Under the pieces are notes generated by a model that saw only the letters and a list, made by a program, of their open reading frames with translations, ran no database searches and had not been told where the DNA came from. A stretch of DNA of 7,295 nt from positions 1-7,295 of the forward strand of contig JAPUIP010000857.1 of assembly GCA_027296925.1 (NCBI GenBank), in the 5' to 3' direction. The first letter of the stretch is position 1, and every line of letters begins with the position of its first letter. A program made the position numbers and the translations under genes. This DNA is from Candidatus Poribacteria bacterium. GTDB taxonomy: Bacteria; Poribacteria; WGA-4E; PCPOR2b. Shown here piece by piece: positions 1 to 6,200 of this stretch.

Positions 1-365
1 GTACCTTCTTCGGCGCCAATCATCAGGGGGCCGTGGTCGAGGCGGAACCCTTTGCCACACATTTCGTTCAGGCGGGAGACCACCACCGGATGGACCAGGA
101 GCTTGCGAAACGGTTCACGATAGGGCTTCTCCCACCCCAACATCTCGGTCAGCTCCAACCGCCCCGTTTGTCCCTGAAGCGCAGCAGAGCCGCGAGACAA
201 TCCCCCATCTTCAACGGAACGGGCTCGAATCTTTTCGGCGCAGTGGTCGATGGCGGCGTTACATTCGGACACCGCTTCAGATGGGAGCGCGCCACGAACG
301 ATGAGGTATCCCGTCAGATCGAAGAAATACTTCTCTTCGTCAGACATTATATATTTATTCGCCAT
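1..365 (-). CDS. Phytanoyl-CoA dioxygenase (PhyH) family protein, N-terminal part
   Basis: This is the first 121 codons of a gene that runs off the left edge. The N-terminus (MSDEEKYFF, DLTGYLIVRGALP) is the typical opening of PhyH-family Fe(II)/2-oxoglutarate dioxygenases: a short helix, then the 'GYLIVRGAL' strand. The segment around residues 105-118 (GFRLDHGPLMIG) also fits bacterial members. The metal-binding HxD...H residues would lie beyond the edge, so catalytic competence cannot be judged. Such enzymes hydroxylate small organic substrates in the cytoplasm; the substrate is unknown here. The ATG at 365 is chosen because AAGGA lies 9 bases upstream; a second in-frame ATG at 347 is possible. 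Only 15 bases separate it from the stop of the upstream PIN gene, so it is probably co-transcribed with the genes to its right. Family assignment is fairly secure; function is not. Confidence 0.8.
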   Translation of the reverse strand, partial: MANKYIMSDEEKYFFDLTGYLIVRGALPSEAVSECNAAIDHCAEKIRARSVEDGGLSRGSAALQGQTGRLELTEMLGWEKPYREPFRKLLVHPVVVSRLNEMCGKGFRLDHGPLMIGAEEG

Positions 366-380
366 TACATGCTTTCCTTC

Positions 381-872
381 TCAACTAAAAATGGACTCCT
401 TGTTTCTGATAACCATGCTCTCAGCAGCTTCCATCTCATCCACTAGATGGCGAACATGCTGCTCGGAGAGAATACCATTTCCCCACAGCGCCCGAAGCAA
501 CTGAGGCAAGTCAAACACAGCAATACCTGCAGTCCGGCAGAAGTTACATACACGACGTTCATTGGTTAAGAGCGTGTTGCCACGTGTTTCGCAAATGATG
601 ACGCACTCCGTATCGCCCGTGCCGAAGGACAAGGGAAGGGCTTGCCTTGCGGTGATTTCGGCAGGAGTGAGCGGGACAATTTGAAGTCTGCCATTTTGAA
701 TCATCTCCGACCCGACTTCCAGAAAGGAGTATCCTAACCGAATGGCGTCCATCATCTCATTATACACGGCGGGCGGGATGCCCAGAACGTCCCTTGGGAA
801 AAGTTAAAACAGCAACTCCAACTGTCCCACCCGTGCAAAGGTCGAGAGGATGTTGTTGTCTACGACAATCAT
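381..872 (-). pseudogene. PIN-domain (VapC/DUF3368-like) toxin gene with an in-frame TAA
   Basis: Read from the ATG at 872, the frame gives 22 codons (MIVVDNNILSTFARVGQLEL then LF), a TAA at 806-804, then 140 more codons in the same frame to the TGA at 383-381. Both halves belong to one PIN ribonuclease: Asp5 in the first strand, Glu39 in the PPAVYNEM segment, the acidic pair in GTGDTECVIICE (Asp87, Glu89), and LLTNE at 101-105. PIN toxins of this type cleave RNA and are held in check by a partner antitoxin. The start overlaps the stop of the UPF0175 gene by four bases (ATGA), the usual coupled layout. A single C-to-T change (CAA to TAA) would explain the stop, restoring LLFQLFPRD. Internal initiation at GTG 767 would lose Asp5 and has no visible Shine-Dalgarno, so that product should be inactive. 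A sequencing error cannot be excluded. Confidence 0.8.
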
Positions 873-1192
873 CGCATCCGATTCCCTATCGCTTCCACTG
901 CTACTGCAAGTTCTTCGTCAGAACCGGCTACAATTTCAATTTTGACACCACGTTGCGTCAGAATATCCTGGAATTGCCAACGATTCAGCCCGGCCATTTC
1001 GGCAGCGCAGTTTAGGGTGACCTTTCCCTCCTTAAACAATTCAATCGCCACCTCCAGACGCAAGTTCGGTTTTACCGCAAACCAAGTGCTGACCGCGTCC
1101 CGTACCGCCTCCGCCTCATTGCGAAACAACCCAGCCCGCACCACAGCGGCAAGTCCATGCTCTACAAGTGGATCGTGTTCTAAGGTTTCCAT
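869..1192 (-). CDS. UPF0175 family protein, probable antitoxin of the PIN pair
   Basis: This 107-residue protein has the UPF0175 pattern. A region of about 40 residues (VVRAGLFRNEAEAVRDAV) precedes the signature LRLEVAIELFKEGKVTLNCA (45-64), followed by AAEMAGLNRWQFQDILTQRG (63-82), which reads as a helix-turn-helix. UPF0175 genes are commonly found just upstream of PIN/DUF3368 genes and are taken to be their antitoxins; the ATGA overlap with the PIN frame here supports this. The HTH suggests DNA binding and autoregulation, but no operator was identified. The start is ATG 1192. Upstream is a run of eight G (1200-1207) seven bases from the ATG, with no classical AGGAGG, so the G tract may serve as the ribosome binding site. 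It begins 41 bases after the GXGXG gene stop, in the same direction. With its toxin interrupted, it may be an orphan antitoxin. Confidence 0.8.
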   Translation of the reverse strand: METLEHDPLVEHGLAAVVRAGLFRNEAEAVRDAVSTWFAVKPNLRLEVAIELFKEGKVTLNCAAEMAGLNRWQFQDILTQRGVKIEIVAGSDEELAVAVEAIGNRMR

Positions 1193-1233
1193 GTGCTGTC
1201 CCCCCCCTTCTTGGAAATTTCGTCAGTCTGTTT

Positions 1234-1929
1234 TCACAACGCTTCCCGCCAAACCGCCCGCTCGTCTTTATCGAAGTTCCAGAGCTTGCGACCAGAGATA
1301 ACCTTTTTGAAATCGTGGATTTCAATTTTCTGGGGCAGATAACGGGATAGGGTCGATTCAAGGAAGGCGAGGTCTTCTGCTGTTGGTTTTTCGATAACGG
1401 CGTCGTTGCCAAGTTCAGCGATGCTGCCTCCGACGAAGCAGATCCCTTCATACATCGAATCGGCGAAGGCCTCGCCGGCGTCTCCGCACACAATCAGCGT
1501 TCCCTTCTGGGCCATGAAACCCGCCATATATCCGCAATTGCCCCCAACGAGGATTAATCCGCCTTTCATCGAAACCCCTAGCCGCGCTGCCGCATCCCCG
1601 TGGATGATGACCGTCCCGCCACGAATGGAGGCAGCGGCGCCGTTTCCCGCGCTCCCTTCGACGATAACCGTGCCGTCCATCATGGACTCAGCCAAGCCCC
1701 AGCCCGTACTGCCTCTGACCTTTACGGTTGGCCCATCAATCATCCCCGCGCAATAGTAGCCAACGCTGCCGTCAAAGGTTAGCTCGACCGATTCTAAAAT
1801 CGCCACGCCCAGATTGTGCCGGGCGCCGGGGTTTTTCACACGGATGTCGGTCTCGCCCCGGGCAATGAGACGCTTGATTTCCACGTTGATGTCGCGGGTC
1901 GTTTTGCCCACACAGACTATCTCTGCCAT
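1234..1929 (-). CDS. GXGXG-domain glutamate synthase subunit (GltB3/GlxC/MgsB-like)
   Basis: This 231-residue protein is a stand-alone version of the C-terminal beta-helix of the glutamate synthase large subunit. It shows about five turns of 19-20 residues between 66 and 168: GPTVKVRGSTGWGLAESMMD, GTVIVEGSAGNGAAASIRG, GTVIIHGDAAARLGVSMKG, GLILVGGNCGYMAGFMAQK and GTLIVCGDAGEAFADSMYE. The preceding GSVGYYCAGM (54-63) is characteristic of GlxC/MgsB proteins. In the family this part is structural and helps connect the amidotransferase to the FMN synthase centre; it has no catalysis of its own. Its ATG lies inside the end of the amidotransferase gene (13-base overlap, different frame), which indicates translational coupling and a 1:1 partner. 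A C-terminal extension of about 60 residues (170-231), rich in charged residues, follows the helix. The expected FMN subunit is not next to it. N-methylglutamate synthase and archaeal-type glutamate synthase are both possible contexts. Confidence 0.88.
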   Translation of the reverse strand: MAEIVCVGKTTRDINVEIKRLIARGETDIRVKNPGARHNLGVAILESVELTFDGSVGYYCAGMIDGPTVKVRGSTGWGLAESMMDGTVIVEGSAGNGAAASIRGGTVIIHGDAAARLGVSMKGGLILVGGNCGYMAGFMAQKGTLIVCGDAGEAFADSMYEGICFVGGSIAELGNDAVIEKPTAEDLAFLESTLSRYLPQKIEIHDFKKVISGRKLWNFDKDERAVWREAL

Positions 1930-2825
1930 ATTCGTACATCCTTTGCTTGCGCTTCGCGAACCTCGTAGGCGCCATCGAAGGCGGAGCGGATCGCAATCTC
2001 TTCTGTCGCAACGGCGACAAAGGTATCGGTTTCAGTAAAAAGTAGGGGTTTGAAGGCGAAGGGGTCTTTGGCGAAACCGATGGCGTCGGGAGTCGCCACC
2101 AGGTAGCTGAACGAACCGTCCAGGTCAATGAGCGAGGCATCCAACGTCTCTCTGAGCGTCAGCCCCTGTGACAGTCGCTCGGCAAGGTAGACACCAATGA
2201 TTTCAGAGTCGTTTTCGGTGTAGAACTTCACGCCGTGCTGCTCATAGCGACGACGCATCTTATGGTAGTTGGTGATGTGACCGTTGTGGACGATGGCGAG
2301 GTCAGGATAGCCATGCGCCCAGAAAGGCTGTGAATGGCTCAGGTCGACGCGGCTCTCTGTTGAAAGGCGTGTGTGTCCCAAACCGTGCGTGCCCAGGAAC
2401 GCGGAAACCCCATAAGTGGCTTCAAGATTTTGTGGGCTACCTACCTGTTTGACCACTTCGAGCATGCGTCCCATGCTGACGACTTCGATGCCGTCCTCCA
2501 GAGACTCGATGAACGACGCTAGCGATGTCGGCTCTCCTCGCAAATCGATGACGAACCGGAGATATTCGGCTGTTGTTTTGACCTCGCCCACGGAGCCAAA
2601 CTCCTGCACCCGTTTTGCAATAAAAGTGCCTTTCTCTTCGAAATCCCCGTGTTCGCCCAGCTTGACTCGTACAACGAATCCACTGTTTTCTGGGGGGCCG
2701 AAAAGCGCTACACCCGCCGAATCCGGCCCTCTGACTTCAAGCGCCGTGAGCATCTTGAGGATGGTTTGTCCCACCGTGGTGCCTTCATTTGAGGTTTTGT
2801 CTAAAAAGCCGACGATACCACACAT
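1917..2825 (-). CDS. Class II glutamine amidotransferase subunit (GltB1/GlxB/MgsA-like)
   Basis: This 302-residue protein is an N-terminal-nucleophile glutaminase that would release ammonia from glutamine for a partner synthase. Visible features are the nucleophile Cys2 in MCGIVGF (which requires removal of Met1), RGPDSAG (32-38), GHTRLSTES (150-158), HNGHITNY (180-187), NDSE (205-208) and DPFAFKPL (254-261). A long insertion (about 40-148) between RGPDSAG and GHTR separates this type from GlmS/PurF and matches the separate amidotransferase subunits GlxB/MgsA. The start is fixed by Cys2 and by a strong AAGGAGAG about 7 bases upstream of ATG 2825. The gene overlaps the GXGXG gene by 13 bases. 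The gap before it (2826-2976) is the only sizeable break in this part of the minus strand and should hold its promoter, though no convincing hexamer pair was seen. All key residues appear intact. Confidence 0.9.
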   Translation of the reverse strand: MCGIVGFLDKTSNEGTTVGQTILKMLTALEVRGPDSAGVALFGPPENSGFVVRVKLGEHGDFEEKGTFIAKRVQEFGSVGEVKTTAEYLRFVIDLRGEPTSLASFIESLEDGIEVVSMGRMLEVVKQVGSPQNLEATYGVSAFLGTHGLGHTRLSTESRVDLSHSQPFWAHGYPDLAIVHNGHITNYHKMRRRYEQHGVKFYTENDSEIIGVYLAERLSQGLTLRETLDASLIDLDGSFSYLVATPDAIGFAKDPFAFKPLLFTETDTFVAVATEEIAIRSAFDGAYEVREAQAKDVRIWQR

Positions 2826-2976
2826 GCCTGGTCTCTCCTTATTCTATGAAGCGTTATTGCATCAGCACGGAACGACATTTGCCTCCCATGCCGAATCGTC
2901 GCTGAAATCGAAATTCTATCGAAGGATTCCATTAAATGCGTAAAACGTGAAACGATTCATTGGTTTTCGAGGGCGT

Positions 2977-3915
2977 CTATTCGTTCTGAGTCGAGGACAA
3001 AAATGATTGAAGTTCTTCTCGCGTCAATCCCGTGACTTGAAGAACAGTCTCTACGGGTACTTGTTGCTCAATCAACGCTTGAGCGATTTGGATTGCTTTT
3101 TCCCTCTGCCCAAGCGCTCTACCCTCGTTTCTGCCTTCCTCCCTACCTTCCTCCCTACCTTCCTCCCTGCCTTGCTTTCTTCCCTCTTCCCTTCCCGCCT
3201 CCATACCTAAAATACGAGCAGTTTGTTCTTCCGCGTAGCGGTCACGTGCTTCCTTTAAGCTTCCTTCATAGTAGTAAATATCTTCCTCCGTCAACTTCGC
3301 CAATTCTGCGATCTGAAACGCTAATGGTAGCGTTTCATCGTTTAACACTTCCGGCACCTCATACAGTTCGGTGGCATGCTTGATAAAGTAAAGCCACTTA
3401 TCTCGATGTGTCGTCAACTGATCTAGCGTCAGGTTAAATTTCGGCAACTCCACATAAACAAAGGTCAACTTTTCAGAAAAAACCTCGTGTGTCTCAACAT
3501 CTGTAATCTGAAGACGGTGGATGAATCGATCGTCACGGTACAGTGTGAAATTCAAGATGCCGACACAATACACAGGATTTAATTGGTAATTCCAATCTCC
3601 TTTTTCAGCTTGTTGAACGATTGGAAACGTGCTGTAGTATAACGCCCGATCTTTGAAGTGAAGTTGTCGAACCTTCTGCATCTCAACGATGAATCGCTGA
3701 CCGTTTTCATCGATACAGTAAATATCGAAGATTCCCCTTCGTTCTTGAGGGGTACGCGGGCGTTGTTCGGTGGGAAGGAAGGTCAGTTCTGCGATTGGGG
3801 CGGGCAATTCCAGCAGATCAAAGAGGAAGCTTTTCAAGATCGGTTTACTCTCTTCCTCCCCGAACAGCTTCTTAAACCCAAAATCGGTTGTTGGATCAAG
3901 GTATCTGGGAAACAT
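2977..3915 (-). CDS. Rpn-family recombination-promoting nuclease / PD-(D/E)XK transposase-like protein
   Basis: The 312-residue protein starts with TDFGFKKLFGEEES (10-23), the hallmark of the Rpn/PDDEXK_2 family. Its probable metal-binding core is Asp64 in IFDIYCIDENG and Glu78-x-Gln80 in FIVEMQ. LYYSTFPIVQQA (92-103) and WNYQLNPVYCVGILNF (108-123) also fit the family. Members are DNA endonucleases found in many copies in some genomes, often called putative transposases, with roles proposed in recombination or phage defence. After the nuclease domain comes a charged EGREEGR/KQGR coil (about 239-267), then a short helical tail (VPVETVLQVTGLTREEL) like those of other family members. It starts 23 bases after the lgt stop with GAGG about 7 bases before ATG 3915, so it is probably read from the lgt promoter. 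No inverted repeats or target duplications mark it as a mobile element. Confidence 0.88.
   Translation of the reverse strand: MFPRYLDPTTDFGFKKLFGEEESKPILKSFLFDLLELPAPIAELTFLPTEQRPRTPQERRGIFDIYCIDENGQRFIVEMQKVRQLHFKDRALYYSTFPIVQQAEKGDWNYQLNPVYCVGILNFTLYRDDRFIHRLQITDVETHEVFSEKLTFVYVELPKFNLTLDQLTTHRDKWLYFIKHATELYEVPEVLNDETLPLAFQIAELAKLTEEDIYYYEGSLKEARDRYAEEQTARILGMEAGREEGRKQGREEGREEGREEGRNEGRALGQREKAIQIAQALIEQQVPVETVLQVTGLTREELQSFLSSTQNE
3134..3169 (-). repeat. 12-bp tandem repeat encoding the EGREEGR coil
   Basis: Three nearly identical 12-base units (plus strand ccttcctcccta, ccttcctcccta, ccttcctccctg) lie back to back inside the Rpn gene; degenerate copies continue to about 3193. The unit length is a multiple of three, so gain or loss of copies would lengthen or shorten the Gly-Arg-Glu-Glu coil without shifting the frame. 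Confidence 0.85.
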
Positions 3916-3938
3916 TTCATCGCCTCTTTCGCCATCGA

Positions 3939-4766
3939 CTAACGTCTACGCTTCTTGCGATTTCGGGACGGTGGAGGGGACGGGATAGTGACGGCCTCGG
4001 CAGGAATCGGGCGGTGGGTCACCCAATATATGAGCCAGCCACCAATCAGCACCATCAGGATACTCGTGAACTGCGCTGTTGTCAGCCCAAAGGGGGTGCG
4101 CGGATTAATCCGCCAGAACTCCGCGAGAAAGCGTTCGATTCCTGCCAAGATGAGAGTCCCACCGGACATCCACCCCGGGGTTCCCTCCTTCTGCTTACGG
4201 ATGCCCCACAGCGCCCCAAAACCGATGAGCGACATCCCGGTTTCATAAAGTGGCGTTGGGTGAACGGGGACATCCGTTGGAACCGTGCCGTTGGGAAATG
4301 CCATCGCCCAGGGCAGATCCGAAGGTGGACCGTAGTCCCCATCTCCAGCGAGAAAACACCCAATTCGCCCGATTCCGTATCCGAGCAGCAGCAACGGCCC
4401 CAGCGCGTCAAGCGTGGGCAGGATGGGATTGGGAGATCGATGGATGACGAACAGAGCGGCTGCGCTGCCACCAATCAATCCACCATACCAAACCAATCCG
4501 CTATTCGAGAAGAGCTCAGCGATTTCGATCGTGCCATCCTGAAAAGCCGAGTAGAGTTTTGCACCGACAATGCCACCCACCGCGCCGGCGAAGATAATCG
4601 ATGAGGCAACCTGTGGGTTCAGCTTTTTTCGCGCCAATTCGCGCTGCAAAATGAACATGCCAGTCAGGAACGCGAGCGCCAGCATCAGTCCGTAGCTATG
4701 CACCGCCAGCGGCAGGTGAATCGGGCCAAGCTTAATTGGGCCAAAGTCGATGATGGTTGGATACAT
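3939..4766 (-). CDS. lgt: Prolipoprotein diacylglyceryl transferase
   Basis: Lgt is an inner-membrane enzyme that moves diacylglycerol from phosphatidylglycerol to the lipobox cysteine of prolipoproteins, the first step of lipoprotein maturation. At 275 residues it is normal in length. Landmarks are HSYGLM (23-28), GLVWYGGLIGG (90-100), the Lgt signature GYGIGRIGCFLAGDGDYG (129-146) with the conserved Arg134, HPTPLYE (169-175) and ERFLAEFWR (211-219). Several hydrophobic stretches, for example 28-41, 95-108, 121-139, 176-189 and 232-250, fit a polytopic protein. The signature carries GCFLAGDGDYG rather than the enterobacterial GNFxN form; such variants occur in many phyla. The tail ends in a basic cluster (NRKKRRR), probably cytoplasmic. 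AAGGAC lies about 7 bases before ATG 4766, and a promoter is visible at 4817-4845. A long antisense open frame covers it but has no support. Confidence 0.95.
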   Translation of the reverse strand: MYPTIIDFGPIKLGPIHLPLAVHSYGLMLALAFLTGMFILQRELARKKLNPQVASSIIFAGAVGGIVGAKLYSAFQDGTIEIAELFSNSGLVWYGGLIGGSAAALFVIHRSPNPILPTLDALGPLLLLGYGIGRIGCFLAGDGDYGPPSDLPWAMAFPNGTVPTDVPVHPTPLYETGMSLIGFGALWGIRKQKEGTPGWMSGGTLILAGIERFLAEFWRINPRTPFGLTTAQFTSILMVLIGGWLIYWVTHRPIPAEAVTIPSPPPSRNRKKRRR

Positions 4767-4816
4767 GCGTTGTCCTTCAGTCTTGAAAATCAGTTTATGT
4801 CATGCAATTCATCTCT

Positions 4817-4845
4817 ATAATACCACAGGATTTGCGGATTGTCCA
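4817..4845 (-). promoter_or_regulatory. Sigma70-type promoter of lgt
   Basis: On the minus strand TGGACA (4845-4840, five of six matches to TTGACA) is followed by a 17-base spacer and TATTAT (4822-4817, five of six). A TG one base before the -10 makes it an extended -10 element. Transcription should start near 4810, giving a leader of about 45 bases before the lgt ATG. It lies only about 20 bases beyond the chrA stop, with no visible terminator between, so readthrough from chrA may add to lgt expression. Confidence 0.7.
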
Positions 4846-4866
4846 ACAGTGGATCTGCTTCTACAG

Positions 4867-6012
4867 TTAGTTTCCCAACACCGTCGCCTTCAGAATCCAC
4901 CCGACCACCGCACCGCCCAACACTAGCCACGCCGAGTTGACTTTATAGCGAAACAGCACCGCCGCCGATACGAAAGCAATCAGCCATGCACCCCAATCCG
5001 TGAGCACATCGCGCCCCAATTCGATTGTGACCGCCGCGATCAACCCAATTGCCCCTACATTGACCGCGTCCAGGAAAGCGCTTGCCACGGCTGACTGACG
5101 GAGGCGCGGAATAAGTGGGTTCGTTATCAGCACAAACAGAAACGAGGGGGCGAATATGCCAAGGGTTGCAATGGCTGCGCCACGTACCCCGCCCAGCACA
5201 TAGCCGATGAAGGTGGAAGTGGTCAGGACGGGCCCCGGTGTCAGTTGACCGATGGCGATTGCATCGAGCAGTTGCCGGTGGGTGAGCCATTGGTATTGTT
5301 CCACCAGGCCTCCTTGCAGAAAAGCAACGAGAACATAACCGCTGCCGAACAGGACGCAACCAATTTTGAGAAAGAAGAGTCCCAGTGAGAGCAACGAGGG
5401 TGACGACTTAGCGGCTATAGCGGTAATCGCAATGCTGCTGGAAGGAAACGAGGCGAAGCCAAGCAATAGCGCTTTTTGCCGCCAGCGACTGCCCAATTGC
5501 CACAGCACGCCTGCAACACCACCGCCAAGCAGCGCGATGATTTCGTTAACACCCAGCAGGACAAGCACCATCACCAGCGCGCCCAGCGCAATGAGTACAC
5601 GACTCTTCGCGGCTGTTTTGCCGAGCCGCCACACCGCGCTGAGAATAATCGCGACAACCGCAGGCTTGATGCCATACAGCAGCGCGTTCGCCTGGGGGAC
5701 CGTCTGAAACTGTACGTAAGCCCATGCGAAGCCCAGCGTAATCAGTGCGGCGGGGAGAATGAAACTCACGCCTGCAACCAGCAGTCCCGCGATTCCTGCT
5801 CGCACGAACCCAATGTGGATTGTCATCTCTGTGGAGTTCGGACCGGGAATCAGGTTTGTCGCGCCGAGCAGGTCAAGGAATCGCTCTCGCGGCAACCAAC
5901 GACGGCGCACGACGACCTCCTCTTCCATCATGGCGATGTGTGCCGCAGGTCCGCCGAACGCTGTGAGGCCAAGCTTGAGAAACAACGCAACAAGGCTTCC
6001 AATTTCAGTCAT
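4867..6012 (-). CDS. chrA: ChrA-type chromate transporter (two-domain CHR family)
   Basis: This 381-residue membrane protein has the duplicated CHR fold. The N-terminal half holds LFLKLGLTAFGGPAAHIAMM (10-29), RRRWLPRERFLDLLG (36-50) and NLIPGPNSTEM (53-63). The C-terminal half repeats the pattern with FLKIGCVLFGSGYVLVAF (214-231), WLTHRQLLDAIAIGQLTPGP (242-261) and GYVLGGVRGAAIATLGIFAPS (270-290). Characterised members export chromate; many homologues have no proven substrate, so resistance is an inference. The family begins almost exactly at the FLKLG motif, so initiation must be at ATG 6015 or ATG 6012; 6012 is preferred because GGA is then six bases upstream. An in-frame extension to 6231 is rejected because it crosses the promoter. 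The -10 element ends only 8-11 bases before these ATGs, predicting a leaderless or nearly leaderless mRNA. It is divergent from the hydrolase at 6201. Confidence 0.9.
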   Translation of the reverse strand: MTEIGSLVALFLKLGLTAFGGPAAHIAMMEEEVVVRRRWLPRERFLDLLGATNLIPGPNSTEMTIHIGFVRAGIAGLLVAGVSFILPAALITLGFAWAYVQFQTVPQANALLYGIKPAVVAIILSAVWRLGKTAAKSRVLIALGALVMVLVLLGVNEIIALLGGGVAGVLWQLGSRWRQKALLLGFASFPSSSIAITAIAAKSSPSLLSLGLFFLKIGCVLFGSGYVLVAFLQGGLVEQYQWLTHRQLLDAIAIGQLTPGPVLTTSTFIGYVLGGVRGAAIATLGIFAPSFLFVLITNPLIPRLRQSAVASAFLDAVNVGAIGLIAAVTIELGRDVLTDWGAWLIAFVSAAVLFRYKVNSAWLVLGGAVVGWILKATVLGN

Positions 6013-6022
6013 CATATTTCCG

Positions 6023-6051
6023 ATTATAGAAGAAACTGCACAGTTTGTCAA
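6023..6051 (-). promoter_or_regulatory. Consensus sigma70-type promoter of chrA
   Basis: On the minus strand TTGACA (6051-6046) and TATAAT (6028-6023) are separated by 17 bases: both hexamers and the spacer match the sigma70 ideal. The expected start point, about seven bases after the -10, falls at 6015-6017, which is at or next to the first ATG of chrA. Confidence 0.85.
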
Positions 6052-6053
6052 GC

Positions 6054-6067
6054 CGTATTTTGATACG
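6054..6067. promoter_or_regulatory. Short inverted repeat in the divergent region, possible operator
   Basis: CGTAT-TTTG-ATACG is a perfect 5-base inverted repeat with a 4-base centre, directly upstream of the chrA -35 hexamer. A partial direct copy of GATAC follows 12 bases later (6074-6078). The position suits a regulator binding site, but arms this short can arise by chance and no regulator gene is in the window. Confidence 0.3.
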
Positions 6068-6120
6068 TTACGAGGATACAGTAGACCAAGACACGCTGAG
6101 CGGAAGCAAGTCATTTGCGC

Positions 6121-6150
6121 TTGACATCGAACAGTCGTTTTTGCTATGAT
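6121..6150 (+). promoter_or_regulatory. Sigma70-type promoter of the alpha/beta hydrolase gene
   Basis: TTGACA (6121-6126) and TATGAT (6145-6150, five of six) are 18 bases apart, with TGC just before the -10 giving an extended -10. Transcription should start near 6157, leaving a leader of about 44 bases that contains the AGGAG site at 6187-6191. Confidence 0.8.
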
Positions 6151-6200
6151 GACCTCGATTTCCAAGAGATAACCACCAATTTCATCAGGAGCGTAAACCC

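Noticed and set aside
33..446. Plus-strand open frame at the left edge
   Set aside because: The minus strand encodes a recognisable PhyH N-terminus with a good ribosome binding site; the plus-strand product resembles nothing.
804..806. TAA recoded as an amino acid
   Set aside because: chrA and the hydrolase both end at TAA at the right family length, so TAA is used as a normal stop in this genome.
2416..2943. Plus-strand open frame opposite the amidotransferase gene
   Set aside because: A shadow of the intact amidotransferase, rich in Ser, Pro and Thr with no recognisable domain.
2826..2976. Promoter or hairpin upstream of the amidotransferase gene
   Set aside because: Candidate hexamers (TTTACG, TAGAAT) have poor spacing. 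The GAATCGT/ACGATTC repeat (2893-2899 and 2952-2958) has arms 52 bases apart and could be chance. Only the AAGGAGAG ribosome site is convincing.
2977..3915. Rpn gene as part of a complete transposon
   Set aside because: No terminal inverted repeats or target duplications were seen. The gene sits neatly 23 bases after lgt in the same direction.
3888..4604. Long plus-strand open frame of 238 codons antisense to lgt and the start of the Rpn gene
   Set aside because: The lgt protein on the other strand has every family signature. The antisense product is low-complexity and charged, resembles no family I know, and has no clear ribosome binding site.
5366..6124. Several plus-strand open frames opposite chrA
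   Set aside because: They are antisense shadows with compositions expected from the reverse of membrane-protein codons. None carries a family motif.
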